Shown: piece by piece, positions 42,595 through 52,919 of the stretch
How the letters are laid out: every line of letters begins with the position of its first letter
How positions within the stretch are numbered: position 1 is the stretch's first letter
NCBI RefSeq assembly: GCF_002887815.1
Contig: NZ_PDHO01000001.1
Location: 248,001 to 312,000 of the forward strand
Direction of reading: 5' to 3'
DNA: 64,000 bases
Source of the DNA: Mycobacterium sp. ENV421
Lineage (GTDB): Bacteria > Actinomycetota > Actinomycetes > Mycobacteriales > Mycobacteriaceae
Notes under the pieces: generated by a model
The model's database searches: none
What the model was told of the DNA's origin: nothing
Seen by the model: only the letters and a program-made list of their open reading frames with translations
Position numbers and translations under genes: made by a program

Positions 42595-44085
42595 ATGAAG
42601 TACAGACACCTGGCCGTCGCGCTGTCCGTCGCAGTCGTGGCGGTGGCGGGATGCAACCGGCCGGCCGACTCCGGCCAACCGGCAGCCCCGGCCAAGGCCG
42701 CTGCGCAGTTCGCCGACGAGCTCCGCCAGCGGGTCACCACCGACGCCATGGTGGCGCACCTGCAGAAGCTGCAGGACATTGCCAACGCCAACAACGGCAC
42801 CAGGGCGGTGGGCACCCCCGGCTTCGATGCCAGCGTCGACTATGTGGCCGGCGTGCTGCGCTCGAAGGGGTTCGACGTCCAGACCCCGGAGTTCCAGGCC
42901 AAGGTGTTCAAAGCCGGTAAGCCGGAGTTGCGGGTCGGTGGCGACACCGTCACCGCGCAGGCCGCGGAGTTCAGCCTGTCCACCCCGCCGCAGGGCGTCA
43001 CCGGGCCGTTGGTCGCCGCCCCTGCGGACGACACGCCGGGCTGCGCGCCGGCCGACTACGACGGCCTCGCCGTCCAGGGCGCGGTGGTGCTCGTCGACCG
43101 GGGCAGTTGCCCCTTCTCCGATAAGCAGGCCATCGCGGCCAAGCTCGGTGCGATCGCGATGGTGGTCGCCGACAACGTCGACGAGCCGGCGATGGGCGCC
43201 ACCCTCGGCGAGACGACCGACGTCAAGATCCCGGTGGTCGGCGTGAGCAAGGCCGACGGCGCGCGGCTGCGTGCCAATCCCGGCCCGACGATGCTCAAGC
43301 TCGAGGCCAGCACGCAATTGGTCAACGCGCGCAACGTCATCGCGCAGACCAAGACCGGGTCGACCACCGACGTGATCATGACCGGCGCCCACCTGGACAG
43401 CGTTCCGGAGGGGCCCGGCATCAACGACAACGGCTCCGGGGTGGCCGCTGTCCTGGAGACCGCGGTGCAGCTCGGCGCCAATCCCGACGTGAAAAACGCT
43501 GTGCGATTCGCGTTCTGGGGTGCCGAGGAGCTCGGGACCATCGGATCCAACAAGTACATCGAGTCGCTGAATGTCGACCAGCTCAAGGACATTGCGCTGT
43601 ATCTGAACTACGACATGATCGGCTCACCCAATCCCGGCTACTTCACCTACGACGGTGACCAGTCCACCGCCCCGGGGCGCGGGGAGCGGGCTCCGCGCGT
43701 GCCGGAGGGATCCGCGGGTATCGAGCGGACCTTGGTCGCCTATCTGAAATCGGCCGGAAAGACGGCCCAGGACACGTCTTTCGACGGCCGGTCGGATTAC
43801 GACGCGTTCACCAAGGCCGGGATTCCCTCCGGTGGGCTGTTTTCCGGGGCCGAGGAGAACAAGACCGCCGATCAGCAGAAGCTGTGGGGTGGTACCGCCG
43901 ACGCGCCGTTCGATCCGAACTATCACAAGGCAACCGACACCATCGATCACATCGACAAGGCCGCGCTGGGCATCCTCGGCGGGGGAGTCGCGTTCTCAGT
44001 CGGTCTCTACGCGCAGGACATCGAGGGCCGCAACGGCATTCCGATTCGGGATGACCGCACTCGGCACGCGGGTACGGTGTCCTAG
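42595..44085 (+). CDS. lpqL: Lipoprotein aminopeptidase LpqL (M28 family)
   Basis: A 496-residue lipoprotein with lipobox VAVAGC at residue 20. A protease-associated domain (VVLVDRGSCPFSDKQ) is inserted in an M28 zinc aminopeptidase domain. Metal and catalytic motifs are visible: TGAHLDSVPEGPGINDNGSG (His, Asp, Asp), FWGAEELG (catalytic Glu pair), NYDMIGS and YHKATDT (His). It matches Rv0418 in length and layout and acts on the outer side of the membrane. In M. tuberculosis lpqM follows, but here uracil and APC permease genes converge on it instead. Confidence 0.94.
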   Translation: MKYRHLAVALSVAVVAVAGCNRPADSGQPAAPAKAAAQFADELRQRVTTDAMVAHLQKLQDIANANNGTRAVGTPGFDASVDYVAGVLRSKGFDVQTPEFQAKVFKAGKPELRVGGDTVTAQAAEFSLSTPPQGVTGPLVAAPADDTPGCAPADYDGLAVQGAVVLVDRGSCPFSDKQAIAAKLGAIAMVVADNVDEPAMGATLGETTDVKIPVVGVSKADGARLRANPGPTMLKLEASTQLVNARNVIAQTKTGSTTDVIMTGAHLDSVPEGPGINDNGSGVAAVLETAVQLGANPDVKNAVRFAFWGAEELGTIGSNKYIESLNVDQLKDIALYLNYDMIGSPNPGYFTYDGDQSTAPGRGERAPRVPEGSAGIERTLVAYLKSAGKTAQDTSFDGRSDYDAFTKAGIPSGGLFSGAEENKTADQQKLWGGTADAPFDPNYHKATDTIDHIDKAALGILGGGVAFSVGLYAQDIEGRNGIPIRDDRTRHAGTVS

Positions 44086-44122
44086 CGCAATCTCGATGCC
44101 GTGAGCGCAGATTCGATGCGCG

Positions 44123-45370
44123 TTATGACGGTGCGCCGCGCAGCACCCCCAGCGCCCGCATGCCGTGGTAGATGATGAGCGCGGCGATCGAACCGAGCGC
44201 AATGCCGGTGAACGTGAGATTGCCGATCTTCCACGTGAAGTCGGCGATGCCGATGATCAGTGCGATCGCGGCGGTCATCTGGTTGATCGGCAGGCTGAAG
44301 TCCACCCGATTGGTCAGCCAGATCCGCACACCCAGCACGCCGACCAGACCGTAGAGCACGATCGTCGCACCGCCGAGCACGCCGGGTGGGATCGCCGAGA
44401 TCGTCGCTCCGACCTTGGGGCACAACGCCAACAGGATCGCGGTTACGCCGGCCACCCAATAGGCGGCGGTGGAGTACACCCGGGTGGCAGCCATCACGCC
44501 GATGTTCTCGGCATAGGTGGTGGTGGCCGAGCCGCCGCCGAAACCGGCCAGCACGGTCGCGACACCGTCCGCCGCCAGCGCACGGCCGGTCAGCGGGTCG
44601 GTGTCGACCCCGGTCATCTGACCCACCGATTTCACGTGCCCGATGTTCTCTGCGATCAGCGCGATGACCGCGGGCAGGAACATCGGCAGGACCGAGAGGT
44701 TCAGTGTCGGCGTCTGGAACTCCGGGAGTCCGATCCACCCGGCAGCTGCGATCCCCGCGGTGTCCACCTGGCCGAGTGTCAGCGCCAACAGATAACCGGC
44801 GACCACGGCCAGGAAGATCGCCAGCCGTCCGATGATGCCGCGGAAGAACGCCAGCGCCGCGACCAGCAGCACCAGCGTGACGATGCCGACCAGCGGGCCC
44901 TTCTCGAAGTTCGTCTTGGCGGCCGGTGCCAGGTTGAACCCGATCAGCGCGACGATCGCGCCGGTGACGACCGGCGGCAGCGCGATGTCGATCCAGCGGG
45001 TGCCGGCCAGGTGCACGGCCAGGCCGATCACGATGAGCAGCACACCCACCGCGATCAGCCCGCCCAGCGCACTGCCGGCCCCATGCGAGGCCACCGCGGC
45101 GGTCACCGGCGCGATTACCGAGAAACTGGAGCCGAGATAGCTCGGCAGCCGGTTGCCGGTGATCACCAGGAACAGAAGTGTCCCGATACCGGAGAACAGC
45201 AGCGTGGTGGCCGGCGGGAACCCGGTGAGCACCGGCACCAGGAACGTGGCGCCGAACATGGCGACCACATGCTGGGCGCCGATACCGAGTGTGCGCGGCC
45301 AGCTCAACCGCTCATGCGGGGCGACGACAAAGTTCTGGTCAGCCCGGCTTTCCACCGGTGTCCAGGTCAT
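44123..45370 (-). CDS. Uracil/xanthine permease family (NCS2) transporter
   Basis: A transporter of about 415 residues with 12-14 TM segments. LGIGAQHVVAMFGATFLVPVLTGFPPATTLLFSGIGT, LPMFLPAVIALIAENIGHVKSVGQ and GFGGGSATTTYAENIG are hallmark NCS2 segments as in UraA/PyrP, so nucleobase:proton symport, probably uracil, is likely. The start is uncertain: ATG 45370 is chosen, with ATG 45385 and GTG 45355 also in frame. All overlap the 3' end of the APC permease gene, so the two are co-transcribed. Confidence 0.88.
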   Translation of the reverse strand: MTWTPVESRADQNFVVAPHERLSWPRTLGIGAQHVVAMFGATFLVPVLTGFPPATTLLFSGIGTLLFLVITGNRLPSYLGSSFSVIAPVTAAVASHGAGSALGGLIAVGVLLIVIGLAVHLAGTRWIDIALPPVVTGAIVALIGFNLAPAAKTNFEKGPLVGIVTLVLLVAALAFFRGIIGRLAIFLAVVAGYLLALTLGQVDTAGIAAAGWIGLPEFQTPTLNLSVLPMFLPAVIALIAENIGHVKSVGQMTGVDTDPLTGRALAADGVATVLAGFGGGSATTTYAENIGVMAATRVYSTAAYWVAGVTAILLALCPKVGATISAIPPGVLGGATIVLYGLVGVLGVRIWLTNRVDFSLPINQMTAAIALIIGIADFTWKIGNLTFTGIALGSIAALIIYHGMRALGVLRGAPS

Positions 45371-46592
45371 GGGAATCACGGTCATACCGTAACCGCCGAA
45401 CCGCATAGATGACGGCGCCAAGGACGAGCACCCCCACCCCGGATAGCACGGCCGGAAGTGGCAGCGCGACCGACAACACCACGCAACCGACCAAACCGAC
45501 CCCGGGAATGATGCGGCGCCCCAACGTCCACGCCGAGGCGTTCGCGACCGCGTAGTACACCAGCACCGCGAACGACGAAAACCCGATCACCGCACGGACA
45601 TCGGCCACCGCGGCGAGCACCGCGACCACCACCCCGACGGCCACCTCGGCGCGGTGCGGAACGCCGAAGCGCGGATGCACGGTCGCCAGCCCAACGGGCA
45701 GGTGGTGATCGCGCGCCATCGCCAGGGTGGTTCTCGACACCCCGAGAATCAGCGACAGCAGGGAGCCCAGCGCCGCCACCGCCGCGCCGACCCGCACCAC
45801 CGGCTCGAAGCCGGCCGCCCCGGCAGCCCGCACCGCGTCCGCCAATGGTGCTGCGGCGGTTGCCAATCGGTCCGGCCCCAGAGCCATGAGCACCGTGACC
45901 GCGACGGCCACGTAGATGACCAGCGCAAGCCCGAGTGCCAGGGGGATGGCCCGCGGGATGGTCCGGGCCGGATCGCGCACCTCCTCACCGAGGGTGGCGA
46001 TCCGCGCATAGCCGGCGAACGCGAAGAACAGCAGACCCGCCGCCTGCAGCACACCGAGCACCGTGCCGTCGCCGAGCCGCAACTGGTCGACGTCCCCGTG
46101 TCCCGAGGCGGTCACTATCACCACGACGGCGGCCAGCACCGCCAGCACGACGGCGACGATGATGCGGGTCAGTAGCGCCGATTTCTGGATACCGCGATAG
46201 TTCACCGCTGTCAGCGCGATCACCGCGGCGACGGCCACCGCATGGGCGTAGGCGGGCCATACGTAGAAGCCGACGGTCAGCGCCATCGCCGCACACGACG
46301 CGGTCTTCCCGACGACGAAGCTCCAGCCGGCCAGGTAGCCCCAGAAGTCGCCGAGCCGTTCCCGCCCATAGACGTAGGTGCCGCCGGACTGCGGGTAGCG
46401 GGCCGCCAGCCGCGCGGAGGAGTTGGCATTGCAGTAGGCGACGACGGCGGCAACCGCCAGCCCGACCAGCAACCAGGATCCGGCCGCCGCGGCGGCGGGC
46501 GCCAGCGCGACGAAGATGCCGGCCCCGACCATCGAGCCGAGCCCGATGATCACGGCGTCGGTGGTGCCCAGGCGTCGCTGCAGCGTGCTCAC
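45339..46592 (-). CDS. APC superfamily amino-acid permease
   Basis: A protein of 417 residues with about 12 TM segments. GLGSMVGAGIFVALAPAAAAAGSWLL is the consensus TM1 of amino-acid/polyamine permeases, and FAFAGYARIATLGEEVRDPARTIPRAI is the conserved TM6 segment. The substrate is probably an amino acid. The GTG at 46592 starts just before the conserved domain; 21 further upstream codons are not conserved. It precedes and overlaps the NCS2 transporter gene. Confidence 0.87.
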   Translation of the reverse strand: MSTLQRRLGTTDAVIIGLGSMVGAGIFVALAPAAAAAGSWLLVGLAVAAVVAYCNANSSARLAARYPQSGGTYVYGRERLGDFWGYLAGWSFVVGKTASCAAMALTVGFYVWPAYAHAVAVAAVIALTAVNYRGIQKSALLTRIIVAVVLAVLAAVVVIVTASGHGDVDQLRLGDGTVLGVLQAAGLLFFAFAGYARIATLGEEVRDPARTIPRAIPLALGLALVIYVAVAVTVLMALGPDRLATAAAPLADAVRAAGAAGFEPVVRVGAAVAALGSLLSLILGVSRTTLAMARDHHLPVGLATVHPRFGVPHRAEVAVGVVVAVLAAVADVRAVIGFSSFAVLVYYAVANASAWTLGRRIIPGVGLVGCVVLSVALPLPAVLSGVGVLVLGAVIYAVRRLRYDRDSHDLDTGGKPG

Positions 46593-46599
46593 CGGCGGG

Positions 46600-46605
46600 A
46601 TGTTA
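46600..46605 (-). promoter_or_regulatory. -10 element TAACAT upstream of the APC permease
   Basis: On the minus strand TAACAT lies 7 nt before the GTG at 46592, with no ribosome site. It is a candidate leaderless promoter. Confidence 0.35.
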
Positions 46606-46752
46606 AGCGCTGAAGATGAATGCGGACCGACCTGGGAGCAGTTGCCCGCGCCCAAGCCGGTCCGGCACGGTCCCCCGACCTTTCGTGCTCGATCAATGTA
46701 AGCGAAAAATCTGACGATGACGTAAATCTTGTCGGAACTGTGATCTTGAAAG

Positions 46753-47013
46753 TCAGCGGTTGCGGACGATGTTGGCGCCCAGATAGGCGCCGTAGGCGAG
46801 CAACCCGGCCACCGCGAGCTTGCGCGTCTTGGGTGCGATCAGGGCCAGCCCGATCGCGGTCTCGATGCCGCCGTCGATGTAGGTGTGCTGCAACGTGTTG
46901 TCCGGAAACGCCGACTTGGTGGCGGATTCGAACAGCTCCGGGCGCACGAAGTGCGACAACCCGGTGGCGGCCACCACCAGCCCGGTCGCTTTGATCAACG
47001 GCTCTGCAGACAT
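46753..47013 (-). CDS. Small DoxX-like membrane protein
   Basis: A protein of 86 residues with two or three hydrophobic helices: ATGLVVAATGLSHF, the middle YIDGGIETAIGLALIAP and VAGLLAYGAYLGANI. The pattern resembles short DoxX-like proteins; the function is unknown. The ATG at 47013 has AGAGGA six nt upstream, which decides the start over a position seven codons earlier. It follows the monooxygenase gene after 17 nt and is probably co-transcribed with it. The 160 nt between its end and the APC gene is AT-rich and holds no gene. Confidence 0.7.
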   Translation of the reverse strand: MSAEPLIKATGLVVAATGLSHFVRPELFESATKSAFPDNTLQHTYIDGGIETAIGLALIAPKTRKLAVAGLLAYGAYLGANIVRNR

Positions 47014-47030
47014 CGACGTCCTCTCGCAGG

Positions 47031-48512
47031 TCAACTGATGTGGTAGTCGGAGAGCGGGTACGTCGACGCTTCGCGTAGTGCCTCATGCGTAGTCATCGGC
47101 CGCAACAGCGTCGCCTCACCACTGGGATTGAAATAGTACGACCGCGCCGTCGCGCAATTGCCGAGGGTGAACAAAGACGTGCCGAGCAGCTCGGTCATCT
47201 CGTCCAGATAGCGGGTGTTGGCTTCTTCGGTGATCTCGAACGTGGTTGCCCCGCGTTGCTTCAGTTCGCCGAACAGCCGGTCCATGTGCCGCATCTGATA
47301 TTCCATCGAATTGAAGAAGTTCAAGCCGAGGAACGCGTACGGACTGGCCAGGCTGAGGAAGTTGGGGAAGTACGGAACCGATACGCCTTGATAGGCCTGG
47401 AATCGGGTTTCGCGCCACCACTTCCCGAGATTGCGGCCGTCGCGACCGATCACCTCGATGGCGGGGAAGTTGGCTTCCCAGAGATCGAAACCTGTTGCCA
47501 GCACCAGGGTGTCGATGACGGACTTGGTGCCGTCGTTGGCGACGATGCCGTCGGCCTCGATGTGGTCGATGCCGCTGGACTGCAGGTGCACGTTCGGTCG
47601 GGTGAACGCCCGATAGAACTTGTTGGAGAACGTTGGCCGTTTGCAACCGAAGTCGTAGTCCGGGGTGAGCTTGCGGCGCAGCTCTTTGTCCCGGATGACG
47701 GCGAAGCGCCACAGCTGCGACAGGTAGGCCGCGATGCGGTTCCCGAGCGGAAATCGGTTGTAGTGCAGGACGCCCCAGTCCACCAGCACCTCGTAGGCGA
47801 AGTCGGTGATCGCGCGGATGACGCGCTGCGCCAGCGGTACGCGGGCGAACAACCGCTTGGCCCTGGTGGAGAACGTGATGTCGACTTTGGGCACCACATA
47901 GATCGCGGTGCGTTGATACACGGTGAGATCGGCAGCGTCGCGGGCCAATTCGGGGATGAGCTGGACCGCGGTGGCGCCGGTGCCGATGATGCCGATCTTG
48001 CGGTTGGTCGCGTCGTAGGTGTCGTCCCAGGCGGCGGTGTGGACGATCTTGCCCTCGAACGTGTCGATGCCCGGGATCTCCGGCGTGCGCGGTTGCGACA
48101 AAAAGCCCGTCGCGGTGATCAGGTATCGCGCCGCCAGGGTGTCACCGTCGGCGACCGTGACCCGCCACAGCTTGTCTTCTTCGTCCCAGCGCGCGCTTTC
48201 AACGGTCGTGTTGAACCGGATGTGGCGGCGCACGTCGTATTTGTCGGCGACGTTGTCGGCGTACTGCTTGATCTCGGCGCCGGTGGAGAACAGCCGGTCC
48301 CAGTTCGGGTTGGGCTCGAAGAAATACGAATACGTGGTGGTGGGGACGTCGACGGTCAGCCCCGGGTAGTGGTTGACGTACCAGGTGCCGCCGAGATCGT
48401 CCTCGCGATCCAGAATGACGAAGTTGTCGAATCCGAGGCGCTTGAGCTGGATCGCCGCACCGATTCCTCCGAAACCGGCGCCCACGATGATCGCGTCGTA
48501 CTGCGTTGGCAT
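47031..48512 (-). CDS. Baeyer-Villiger-type flavin monooxygenase
   Basis: A class B flavoprotein monooxygenase of 493 residues. It has the FAD site AIIVGAGFGGIGAAIQL, the Baeyer-Villiger fingerprint FEGKIVHTAAWDD (FxGxxxHTxxW) and the NADPH Rossmann site IGIIGTGATAVQ. It would convert ketones to esters or oxygenate S/N groups; mycobacteria carry several (such as EthA), and the substrate here is unknown. The ATG at 48512 lacks a ribosome site but has TATTCT six nt upstream. A perfect palindrome in the promoter suggests a TetR-type repressor, which is not encoded next to it. Confidence 0.92.
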   Translation of the reverse strand: MPTQYDAIIVGAGFGGIGAAIQLKRLGFDNFVILDREDDLGGTWYVNHYPGLTVDVPTTTYSYFFEPNPNWDRLFSTGAEIKQYADNVADKYDVRRHIRFNTTVESARWDEEDKLWRVTVADGDTLAARYLITATGFLSQPRTPEIPGIDTFEGKIVHTAAWDDTYDATNRKIGIIGTGATAVQLIPELARDAADLTVYQRTAIYVVPKVDITFSTRAKRLFARVPLAQRVIRAITDFAYEVLVDWGVLHYNRFPLGNRIAAYLSQLWRFAVIRDKELRRKLTPDYDFGCKRPTFSNKFYRAFTRPNVHLQSSGIDHIEADGIVANDGTKSVIDTLVLATGFDLWEANFPAIEVIGRDGRNLGKWWRETRFQAYQGVSVPYFPNFLSLASPYAFLGLNFFNSMEYQMRHMDRLFGELKQRGATTFEITEEANTRYLDEMTELLGTSLFTLGNCATARSYYFNPSGEATLLRPMTTHEALREASTYPLSDYHIS

Positions 48513-48518
48513 GCGAAC

Positions 48519-48524
48519 AGAATA
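48519..48524 (-). promoter_or_regulatory. -10 element TATTCT for leaderless monooxygenase transcript
   Basis: Minus-strand TATTCT, then six nt, then the ATG at 48512. The palindrome at 48526-48551 begins two nt upstream and would cover the -35/-10 spacer. Confidence 0.45.
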
Positions 48525-48525
48525 C

Positions 48526-48551
48526 CGTATCTTACTCGTCGGTAAGATACG
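48526..48551. promoter_or_regulatory. Perfect 10-bp-arm operator palindrome
   Basis: CGTATCTTAC and GTAAGATACG are exact reverse complements separated by TCGTCG. Length, symmetry and A/T content are typical of TetR-family operators, and the position directly upstream of the monooxygenase -10 fits repression. Confidence 0.75.
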
Positions 48552-48618
48552 CCGTAAGACCCCAATTCCGGGGACTGATGTCGTCTCGGCCGACGTTGCT
48601 CATCGCGTCGAGCTGCGC

Positions 48619-49235
48619 TCAGGGCAACGCCGACAGCGCGGCGTCGACGGCGAGGGCGGGCACGTCGAGCTTCTTGGAGCCGAGGTCGTGGCGGGCGCCG
48701 GTGACGTCGACGATCGACACCGGCGCGGGGATGAGCGTGGCCGCCTCGCGGAGTTCGTCGATGGTGCCGAACGGATCGGCGGTGCCGTGCGTGAACACCG
48801 TCGGCACGGTGATGTCGCCGAAGTGTTCGGTGCGCAACCGGTCCGGCTTGCCGGGCGGATGCAGGGGGTAGGAGAACAGGGTCAGCACGTCGACGAGGCC
48901 GGGATGCTCGGCGACGACCATCGAGGTCTGCCGACCCCCATAGGAATGTCCGCCGGCCAGCAGCGGACCCGCGGCCAGCGAGCGGGCCAGCGTGAGTGCA
49001 TCGACGACTCCGGCCCGGTCGCCGGCCGCCGATCCCGACGGCGGACCCTTCGGGCGCCGCCGGCGGTACGGCAGGTTGTAGCGGATCGCGAGCCAGCCGC
49101 GGGCGGCCCACTCGTCGCAGATCCTGATCAGCAGGGGCGACTCCCGGCTGCCGCCGGCGCCGTGGGTCAGCACCACCACGCCGGCCGGGGTGCCGTCCGG
49201 TTCGTGTGAGACGCCGGCGATCTCGTCGAGGTCGG

Positions 49236-49239
<4 letters not shown>
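48619..49239 (-). CDS. Alpha/beta-hydrolase family protein (Rv0421c-like)
   Basis: A small alpha/beta hydrolase of 206 residues. It has VVVLTHGAGGSRESPLL for the oxyanion loop, GGHSYGGRQTS for the nucleophile elbow, FTHGTADPFG with the acid and GARHDL with the His. It resembles the KANL3/Tex30 group and the M. tuberculosis gene Rv0421c, which also follows thiD. The ATG at 49239 overlaps the thiD stop, so it is the third gene of the thiC-thiD-hydrolase transcript. No thiamine role is established. Confidence 0.85.
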
Positions 49240-51732
<2,493 letters not shown>

Positions 51733-51760
51733 TGGTGTTCCGTCGCCCACGCTAGCAGCC

Positions 51761-51827
51761 GAGCCGCGGATTTCGCGTTTCGCAGCTGCCCACTCGATCT
51801 TTCGCTGCGAAACGTGAAATTCGGCGG
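51761..51827. repeat. Palindromic dispersed repeat, copy A
   Basis: About 67 bp, ending with GCTGCGAAACGTGAAATTC (51804-51822), which pairs with an almost perfect reverse complement at 51768-51786 (two mismatches in 19). The same sequence recurs in the same orientation at 52720-52789, on the other side of the AbiEi-like gene. Confidence 0.85.
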
Positions 51828-51847
51828 CGGTGTCGGGCGGCGCTGGC

Positions 51848-52717
51848 ATGCTCCCGTTCATGGCCAAGCGGGAAGTGTTCGTCGGCCGTGAAGCGCTGTC
51901 CGATGGCCGGCTCACCAGGAGTGAATTGGTTCGCTGGTACCAACCGCTCTTCCGCGGCGTGTACATGCCCAAGGATTCACCAGTCACGTTGTGGGACCGG
52001 GCGAAGGCGGCCTGGTTGGCGACCGGCCGCCAGGCCGTGATCACCGGCGTCGCGGCGTCCGGTCTCTACGGTGCGAGTTGGGTCGACGCACGCACGACCA
52101 TCGAGTTGATATCGCCGCGACATGCGCGGCCGCAACCGGGTCTGGTTGTCCGTCAGGAGTCGCTCGCACCCGACGAGGTCACCAAGGTTTCAGGCATCCC
52201 CGTCGTGGTGCGTGCTCGCGCAGCCTTCGACCTGGGCCGGCACCTGCCGAGAGGGGATGCCATCGCCAGGATGGATGCGCTCATGCGCAACTCGGTGTTC
52301 TCCGCTGAAGACGTGCTCATCCTCGCCAAGCGGTATCCCGGTGCGCGGGGACTGAAGCAGTTGGCCGGTGTGCTGCCCCTGGTCGACGGTGGGGCAGCCT
52401 CACCGCAGGAGACGCGGCTGCGGTTGCTGTACATCGACGCCGGACTCCCGCGTCCCACGACGCAGGTTCCGGTGTTCGACGGGTGGCGGGCGGTGCGGAT
52501 TCTGGATCTCGGCTGGGAGGAATTCCGGGTCGGCTCGGAGTACGACGGCGACGTACATCGAACCGATCGCCGCGCGTACGTGAAGGATCTGCGGCTGCGT
52601 CCAATCGTGGAAAGCCTCGGGTGGACGGTCGACCATGTGATCAAAGAGGAGGGCGGCGCTGACGAGATCATCCGGCGCGCCGCCAAGCTCTTGCGGTCCC
52701 GCGGCTGGAGGCCATGA
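51848..52717 (+). CDS. AbiEi-antitoxin-like protein with DUF559-type C-terminus
   Basis: A protein of about 289 residues of a family with many copies in mycobacteria. The N-terminus (FVGREALSDGRLTRSELVRWYQPLFRGVYMPK) is the AbiEi-type winged-helix start. The C-terminal part (LLYIDAGLPRPTTQVPV, LDLGWEEFRVGSEYDGDVHRTD) resembles restriction-endonuclease-like DUF559 folds with candidate acidic residues. The start is unclear: ATG 51848, ATG 51860 and GTG 51830 are in frame and none has a good ribosome site. No toxin gene is adjacent. It is bracketed by two copies of a palindromic repeat, suggesting a mobile or duplicated cassette. Confidence 0.75.
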   Translation: MLPFMAKREVFVGREALSDGRLTRSELVRWYQPLFRGVYMPKDSPVTLWDRAKAAWLATGRQAVITGVAASGLYGASWVDARTTIELISPRHARPQPGLVVRQESLAPDEVTKVSGIPVVVRARAAFDLGRHLPRGDAIARMDALMRNSVFSAEDVLILAKRYPGARGLKQLAGVLPLVDGGAASPQETRLRLLYIDAGLPRPTTQVPVFDGWRAVRILDLGWEEFRVGSEYDGDVHRTDRRAYVKDLRLRPIVESLGWTVDHVIKEEGGADEIIRRAAKLLRSRGWRP

Positions 52718-52719
52718 CC

Positions 52720-52789
52720 GAGCCTCGCCGATTTTCACGTTTTGCGGCTGCCCACTCGACCTTTCGCTGCGAAACGTGAAATTCGACGG
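52720..52789. repeat. Palindromic dispersed repeat, copy B
   Basis: A direct-orientation copy of the repeat at 51761-51827, sharing CTGCCCACTCGA and the right arm GCTGCGAAACGTGAAATTC exactly. The left arm at about 52731-52748 is more diverged. It begins three nt after the AbiEi-like stop codon. Confidence 0.85.
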
Positions 52790-52919
52790 GTGAGCGGGAC
52801 CGCGAGAGCCGGGACAACGATTGGCTCCGAATGATTTGTATAGCTAACATATGCGTTATTGCGCCGGACGGCGCCCATTGCTTTTTGCTGGACGATTGCA
52901 TACGAAACGAGATTCGCCC

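Noticed and set aside
51848..52717. Complete type IV toxin-antitoxin pair
   Set aside because: Only the AbiEi-like protein is present; neither neighbour resembles an AbiEii nucleotidyltransferase.
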